Part shown: piece after piece, positions 34,870 through 64,000 of the stretch
Numbering within the stretch: the first letter of the stretch is position 1
Layout: each line of letters starts with the position of its first letter
Assembly: GCF_041146795.1 (NCBI RefSeq)
Contig: NC_135174.1
Location: 20,268,878 to 20,332,877 of the forward strand
Origin: Maylandia zebra
Taxonomy: Eukaryota; Chordata; Actinopteri; Cichliformes; Cichlidae
Length of the DNA stretch: 64,000 nt
Reading direction: 5' to 3'
The notes under the pieces: generated by a model
Told to the model about the DNA's origin: nothing
Databases searched by the model: none
The model's input: the letters and a program-made list of their open reading frames with translations, nothing else
Program-made: the position numbers and the translations under genes

Positions 34870-35095
34870 TGATGCAAACAAGCCCCATCCAACCATTCAC
34901 GTACACAGTTCCACAAGTGCCTTTTGTGATGCCTACGCACATTTAATGTCACAATCACATTGTGATGGATGTATCGGGTCAACTCGGGGTTCAGTACCTT
35001 ACCCAAAGATACTTCAACATGTACACTAGAGGAGACAGGGATCAAACCACCAACCTTAATAGGTGACATGATTTAACTCCTGAGCCACATCTGCC
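34870..35095 (-). mobile_element. tRNA-derived SINE (second copy)
   Basis: The minus strand reads GGCAGATGTGGCTCAGGAGT (A box region) and GGTGGTTTGATCCCTGTC (B box), then a core with TCTTTGGGTAAGGTACTGAA. It has the same architecture and orientation as the copy at 23735-23996, but is more diverged. Confidence 0.7.
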
Positions 35096-36171
35096 TTAAT
35101 TAATAAACATAATAACCATCCACCCATCCATTCATTCACTTCTTATCCCGTTCAGCCACCACTGGACAGGTGGTCAGGATATGGTAGACGATTCTCGAGG
35201 ACAGCTTTTTCAATGATAAACTTCCTGAGTACCACACTTGGAGCCTAGCGCAAAGCCTGGAAAAAACGTACACTGCTGGAAACTTTGTTAATAATTACTT
35301 TGTTAACAGTGCAGTCACCATGGGGAAAAATACCCCAAGTGGCACAGGAAACCTTTTTCCAAAGTCCAAATTTATTTACTCAAAAAGCTTTTTTAATAGT
35401 CTAGTGGTTTTTATTTGGATCAGCCTGCTACAAAAGAATCACCTTTTACTCCAATGCCAACTTTTGTTTCTCTTTGAAGCACTAAAGGGGCCGATCTTTT
35501 GTAATTTAGCTTTAGAGATGTGTACATTTGTCTGCACTAAACTTCATCACAATCCATTTACAATTTTTTTTTAGAATTTAGCATTAAAGCAAAAGTGGGT
35601 TCCCATATTAATTAGGATTAATCACTGAATTTATGTACACAGTGTCTTGCTCGATGTCTAAAACAGCAAAAGATATTCTACATACTATAAAATAAATAAC
35701 CAGTGGAAGCAAGCTGAAGAGCTAACAGAATATAAGCATACACAACAGAAAATTACTTTAAAGGACCCACTCCATACTGAGATCAATCTCGAAACTCCAT
35801 TATTAATAGGACTTTTCATTACCAGACTGCATTACAGAGATGTTTAGAAGACTAAACACAGGGCATGTTTGTGACTTTCTGACAGATGGCAGGCTAAAGG
35901 TCGAAAACACACATGAGGCTCACTGTAGAGGGATCAGTCCAGTAGGATACCCCTGTGTGTCTATGGTGGAACCCCTCTGGAGAGATGCCACCAAAGGCTT
36001 TTTTGAAGCCAGCAAGGTACAAAGAGAGACCCCCTGCTTCAGGCCCTGATTCTATAAAGGCAGACAGCACCAAGCTTAGAGGCACCTACATATCTCTCAT
36101 TTACTTACAAGCTCCCATGAATCCATTCAGCAAACAAAACTAAATTAACATTCAACAAAAAAAAATATCAT
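35096..36171. other. Spacer, nothing recognised
   Basis: AT-rich sequence with short, random-looking frames only. Confidence 0.4.
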
Positions 36172-37022
36172 ATAGTACTGTGCAAAATTCTTGAGCAGAT
36201 TGTAATTTATGTTTTACTTACAAATGAGTCAGGCTTTCTTGGGACATTTGCTGCTTTTTCACTCATTTTCAGTGCAGTCTTTGTACCTGACAATTTTCAG
36301 AAGAATTTATTTTCATTTATTGAACAACTTGGCAATCATCTATACATCCTTGAAGCTGAAAAAGACACCTAACTCAAGGGATAAACCAGTGTTGTGTCTC
36401 CACACAACAGACAACTTAGCAAAGAACCAATTTTATATTGTACTGAATCCTCAGTAGAGCTTTGTTACTAGCAACGTGTCACAAAAAACACAATTTGTTG
36501 CCCTTTCTTTTGTTGACTTTATTAAAAATGCCAGTTGTAAATGAGTATTTAGCCCCAAATAGCTATTAACAGAAATATTGCAATGTTTGCAAAGGTAATT
36601 TTGAGGTTTTGAGGATCTTGTCAAACTCAATGGAATTGTAAATACTGAAAGGTACCAATAGATTTTGATCCACCATGCATCTCCAGCACACTCCCAATGC
36701 GGTTTAAGCATACCTGGACAGAAAACACTGGAACACTATCAGTCATGAATTAGTCTCCTTAAAGCCTGGTACTCAGCATTATTGAATCAGTGTGGGGTCA
36801 TTTTGAAGAGAACAGAACTAAAGCCAGCCAACAAGCAAAGAAGAGCCATAAATGTGGTTCAATAAGACTGGAGAACTATTCCTGAAGACTACTTTTCTAA
36901 AAGGGTTCAGGCTGATTTTGAAAAATAAGGTGGTCCTACCAAATATTGCCTTTCAAACTCACTTTACCTAGCAAAATAAAGAAATGACAGGGGGCTCTAG
37001 ATTTTTGCACAATAGTGCATAT
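36172..37022 (+). mobile_element. Tc1/mariner-like element with visible inverted ends
   Basis: The left end reads TACTGTGCAAAATTCTTGAG and the right end, on the other strand, CTATTGTGCAAAAATCTAGAG, so the termini are inverted. The 3' interior (about 36780-36950) reads as a damaged transposase C terminus in the plus direction (QSVWGHFEENRTK). About 850 bases long, with no intact transposase. Confidence 0.65.
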
Positions 37023-38335
37023 AGACCTCTGCAGACTGGCCAATCTATAAATTGAAAGATAACAACTTTTGCGTTTGAATAAATGATGGTCAAATGTGAA
37101 ATAAAACATCATCTATTTCATTGAAGTACACAATTACAGCTTGAGCCCATGCTTTAGTTACCATTAAAGGATAAAACTGTATCAATGTCAGACTGCTAAT
37201 GGTGTTAATCAGCTTTTATTTAACACAAATTGGCTTAAATACATAATTGTAATAAAGACCCATGGAAATCCATGAAAGCTAAACACATTGTGCCAAAGAT
37301 CTACCTGCAGAAACTTCGGTCAGCCAGCTTCTTGACGCAAAAGAAGCTGCATTTTGTATAACAGGCAGACGAATCACACAGATTCCCACTACCTGACTCC
37401 CAGATCTGACTGGATGCTCTATGATCTACTCTTCACTTAATGAGGTGTCATGTGCAGTTTATATAAAAGGTGTGACCTTATTAAACTGTGAAGGAAAGGA
37501 TGAAGCAATAGTTGGGGACAGATAAATGGTAAGGCTGTGTAGAAAGTCATTTTGCTATAACATCTGTGGGACAAGGAACCATCATTCATCAAGTCAGAGA
37601 TGAGATTTGTGGCTCAATTTAAATTGTGCTGTTGATTTTTAATGTAACCTTTTTTAATTCTTTGAAAAACAAAATTTGCCAAGAATATTTATTTTAATTC
37701 TAGTGATGTTATATAAAAATTAAAAAGGCAAAGAAAACTGTTTTACATTGAAATGAATGGAAGACGCAAACACTTATTTTTTAATATCTTAATTGCAATC
37801 ACAAACAGAGAAACACCCACAACAATGTAATCTGAATGGATCCATTTTCAATGCCTGCAAATAAATAAACACAGAAGTTAAGCGATTATTGCTGAGAAAT
37901 AGGCTGCTCTTTAAATCAAACCACTTTTCTGGGACCGCAAGCTTTCCAACACACAATTCTTATTACTCTTTTCCTCTAACTTGATTTCTGACAGCCAATT
38001 CAATTAGGCTGGATATGTGCTGGTGTAAAAAATAGGCAACATGACAAACTGAGAAGATGGATGGCAACCTTTGCTTCACCATTAAAATCACAATCGCGTC
38101 ACACTGAAGCTCAATCTACTGCAGTATTACCAGCTACAGCCAAATGAACACATCTTGGAGTACAGTGCCAGACGCGGCCATAACTAACCACCCCCTGCCT
38201 TTTTTAAAGGGTATGCATGCTAGACCTTCATTATCATTTTTATCAGCCTGTGGTTAAAACCACATCTGGTACATCCACCATCATATGAACAAAAGAAAAT
38301 AGATTTTGTTAAAAAAGCAAAGGAACTGAAAATAT
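37023..38335. other. Spacer downstream of PARG
   Basis: Nothing recognised. Confidence 0.4.
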
Positions 38336-38341
38336 TTTATT
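38336..38341 (-). terminator. PARG poly(A) signal
   Basis: AATAAA on the minus strand, 56 bases beyond the PARG stop codon. It would give a very short 3' UTR. Confidence 0.55.
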
Positions 38342-38396
38342 CATTTAATGTTCATTTTTTAAAGGCAAATCACGGTGACTCATCAGCCACCTAACC

Positions 38397-61367
<22,971 letters not shown>

Positions 61368-62821
61368 TCTACAAAAGAATAGAACAACACATAAAACATG
61401 TCCGTGCCGTGCGGGTTCAATTTAAACTTGAAGACTGCACCGTACATGTGCACTTACAGGACAACTTGAGCTGACGCCAAAGATAAGATGCTGTTTTTTG
61501 CACAGACTTGATTCTTATACAGTCCCTTTTTCAGTAGATGAACAAATCCTAAAAAATGGTGCGCAGCCATACATAACGCAATCTCTTTTTAGAAAGTAGA
61601 TGCCAGTGCTTTAGTTATGAACGTAATTACTAAAGTAGCCCATTAACTTACTAGTTATCACACTAAAAATTTAATGCATGGCAATAAAGGGAAACATATG
61701 TTTGCATTTCACATTCAGCAGATAGTTGATAGGCTATCTACAAACGACTCACGCAGTCGTATCTTTTTGGTTAGCCTACGTGCTAACTATTTTTGAGCCA
61801 ACAATGATCCAAAAAACTTGAGCAGCTGCTGTGTTAATCGATAGCGTTTTACTTAGAAAGAGACTCGAAGGACAGCATAGAAACTTTTCCAGCCTTTTGT
61901 TATTGTTAAACCGTAGACCCGTACTTTTTTACTTCACTGAAGCGATGCTACAGTTTATTAGCTTACTTTAAAAACAACAAACACTTCCGTGAGAGTGACG
62001 TAAGATGTCTACGAGAAAAACGCGATAACTCAAACGTACATCACTTGAAAGCACCCTTCGAAGGCCGGAAGTCTAACCTGCTCTTGTTGCATCACACCCA
62101 TCACACGATACTACCGTCGTGGTTTACAGCATTGTTTTATAGAAACAGAGAAAATCGTTATTTTTATCATGTTACGTAAGTGTTTCACATATTTGAGGTG
62201 TATTTGGGAGCTCATTCCATTCAACAGCTCTACACACACCTGTCTTAAAAGTCCACACATATAATTAAAATTAAATAGGTGCACCAATGCATACCTGTTG
62301 TATGACAAATATTTTAAATTGCTGTTATTTTCCGCCTAAATTTATCATACCTGTTTTTCCCGTCAAAGGAGGTTCCTTATTACAAGCAAGCAAAAAACAG
62401 GTAGACCTACTTTGGTTTGCCTCGAATTAAGCATAAAAGACACTCAGTAGACTCAACAGGCACGAGACCTGGATACATCACATTTGAGATGGGCTAAATG
62501 TTGTGTTGTTTGTCTGCTGAACTTTTTCTTTTGTACACTCATAACGACAATTGCTACATATTGTTGTTCATTTGTATTTTCATTATTACTCTGACTAAGA
62601 GCTTTGTTTGCTCTATAGTGTATACTTAATTCTTTCTCATTTAAAAGGATTGGATCGCAGAAATCTGATTGTGTTTTGAGTGTTGGCATTTAAAAGACCT
62701 TTTACTGATAAGTGATAATGAGATTATAAGTGAGTACTTCTCAGTATTTATAGTATCTTACTGAATTTACCTTCCAGATGTTTTCCATGGGGTTTCCAAG
62801 TATTCCATTGTAAATCCTCAG
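61368..62821. other. Divergent spacer between PARG (-) and the ADAM gene (+)
   Basis: PARG's 5' UTR and promoter should lie just above 61367, and the 5' part of the ADAM gene should lie here if it is complete. No signal-peptide exon could be recognised. The 61900-62110 stretch is locally richer in CpG than its surroundings and may be PARG promoter. No specific motif is claimed. Confidence 0.4.
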
Positions 62822-63352
62822 ATGATTCACAGATGGTCTAGGAGCATTAACAGTCCACGACATTCAAAAGAGGTGGGTACCTGATACCTGACCTAATCAT
62901 CTTTTCAGCAGATGGTCTAATATGGAACATTTAACATTTTTTGTATACATTTAGAAATATGGAGATGAGACCTTGTCATATGCAGTCACTATAGACAATA
63001 AAAAGCATGTCCTTCATCTGAAAAAGAACAGGTATGTGCAGCATTAGGCCACACAGATATTAATGTAAGTTCCTTTTTTGTGCTTTAGAATAATTTTTTT
63101 TTCTCTTTCATTCAGAGACTTCTTACACTCAAATTTTGTTCAGTATTTGCGTGATGCCACCGGTAACTACGACACATCATATCCAGCAAATCAAGTAAGT
63201 TTAAGCTCAAACTCATTTGTAAGGCTGGATCTGAAGACTAGTTCTAAAACCTGTTTTTTTCTTTGCATTTCCCAGGTGCATTGCTATTACCACGGAGAAG
63301 TGGAAGGATATAAGAATTCACTTGTAGCAGTTAGCACATGCTCTGGTCTCAG
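62822..63352 (+). CDS. ADAM-family metalloprotease, four prodomain exons (partial)
   Basis: Exons 62822-62872, 62955-63031, 63116-63194 and 63276-63352 join in consistent phase. They read MIHRWSRSINSPRHSKE, then KYGDETLSYAVTIDNKKHV and LHLKKNRDFLHSNFVQYL, then DATGNYDTSYPANQ, and HCYYHGEVEGYKNS with VAVSTCSGL. The HCYYHG-V-GY...STCSGLR block is the hallmark of the ADAM prodomain, which keeps the zinc protease latent during secretion; the catalytic domain would lie beyond the window. The last exon ends AG|GTATAA, leaving an arginine codon split. It resembles ADAM8/ADAM9/ADAM28-type prodomains; I cannot choose among them. Earlier exons (signal peptide) are not seen, so the gene start is unknown and a partial duplicate cannot be excluded. 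Confidence 0.85.
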
Positions 63353-63899
63353 GTATAAACAACTCTACTTCATCTGGAGTCAGGCTAGTTTTGTACTCCT
63401 TCTCCTGATAACTGGAAGTAGCTTTCTAGTTCCTCCTTCAGTGTTAGGATCCCTGCGTTTTGGTCCCAGTTTTTTTGCGTTTTTTGTTGTTTTCCCATTT
63501 CCTGTTTTTATTTATTTATTAACAATCTATAGTTTTGTTTCTTATCTAGTTCTGTTCTGTTTTGCTTATATTGTATCCCTGTCTGTCCCTACAGTTGTGC
63601 CCCATGTCTTCCGTTCTAGTCTCGGCTTTTTCCCCCTCTTTCTGTCCAGCCTCTGTGTCCTGTCTTCAAAGTGTGTGTGCTCTCATTGTTTGTTCACATT
63701 TTCCCTATGTTACTGTAAATTGGAATGTCTGTGGTTTGGTTCCTGTCTTATTTTGACAGTCCCTCACGTTGCATGTTTTATGTTCTGCTTTGCTTCCTGA
63801 TATGTGCTGGCCATTCAATGTACAGCAGCCCTGCTGAGATAATACATAGGCTACATACCACTGGATATGTAATAATGTATCAATTTATATATATGTATG

Positions 63900-63902
<3 letters not shown>
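63353..63902. other. Intron of the ADAM gene, nothing recognised
   Basis: A pyrimidine-rich stretch with long open frames (for example 63078-63800 read through) that are low-complexity hydrophobic read-through, not a gene. Confidence 0.45.

Positions 63903-63954
<52 letters not shown>
63903..63954. repeat. (AT)n microsatellite
   Basis: About 48 bases of uninterrupted AT, flanked by ATGT/ATAC-type variants. Confidence 0.97.
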
Positions 63955-63957
<3 letters not shown>

Positions 63958-64000
63958 CATATATATACATATTGCTTACAGAGACATATATACACAGACA

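Noticed and set aside
63078-63800. 240-codon plus-strand ORF at the ADAM gene
   Set aside because: It reads through two introns. Only 63116-63194 and 63276-63352 are exons; the rest is hydrophobic read-through of pyrimidine-rich intron.

Overview
This is vertebrate genomic DNA, almost certainly from a teleost fish. Genes are split by GT-AG introns (one appears to be GC-AG). The spacers hold many Tc1/mariner relics, tRNA-derived SINEs, an RTE-type LINE relic, a hAT-type element and long CA/GT, AT and ATTT microsatellites. The proteins resemble their mammalian counterparts, with fish-style shortening. A percomorph (perhaps a cichlid) would fit, but species cannot be fixed from the sequence alone.

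Layout. (1) 1-600: the last two exons of an RGR-type retinal G-protein-coupled receptor opsin, plus strand. (2) 5.8-19.4 kb: the complete cholinergic gene locus, plus strand. SLC18A3 (vesicular acetylcholine transporter, one coding exon, 6488-8056) lies entirely inside the first intron of CHAT. I reconstruct CHAT as 14 coding exons and 635 residues; the proposed initiator exon (6012-6062) lies upstream of SLC18A3. A near-consensus RE1/NRSE silencer site (10316-10336) lies in the same intron, downstream of SLC18A3. (3) 19.4-38.3 kb: about 19 kb with no recognised gene, rich in transposon relics, holding one unrecognised candidate first exon (25540-25836) behind a CCAAT-rich upstream region. (4) 38.4-61.4 kb: complete PARG (poly(ADP-ribose) glycohydrolase), minus strand, 16 coding exons and 777 residues, with the catalytic GGG...QEE signature intact. 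(5) 62.8-64 kb: four exons of the prodomain of an ADAM-family metalloprotease, plus strand, running off the window.

How the genes work together. ChAT makes acetylcholine in the nerve terminal cytosol and VAChT loads it into synaptic vesicles. Nesting lets both share upstream control and the RE1 site, which in mammals restricts the locus to neurons. RGR, PARG and the ADAM gene are neighbours without an obvious functional link. CHAT, SLC18A3, PARG and RGR all lie on human chromosome 10, so the order reflects conserved vertebrate synteny; OGDHL, which lies between CHAT and PARG in human, is not seen.

I found no new enzyme system. The items most worth checking are the ChAT initiator exon and RE1 placement, the apparent GC-AG intron in CHAT, the unrecognised ORF at 25.5 kb, and several nested transposons whose target-site duplications can be read directly. 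All exon joins were made by eye from splice sites, reading phase and remembered family sequence; none was checked against transcripts.
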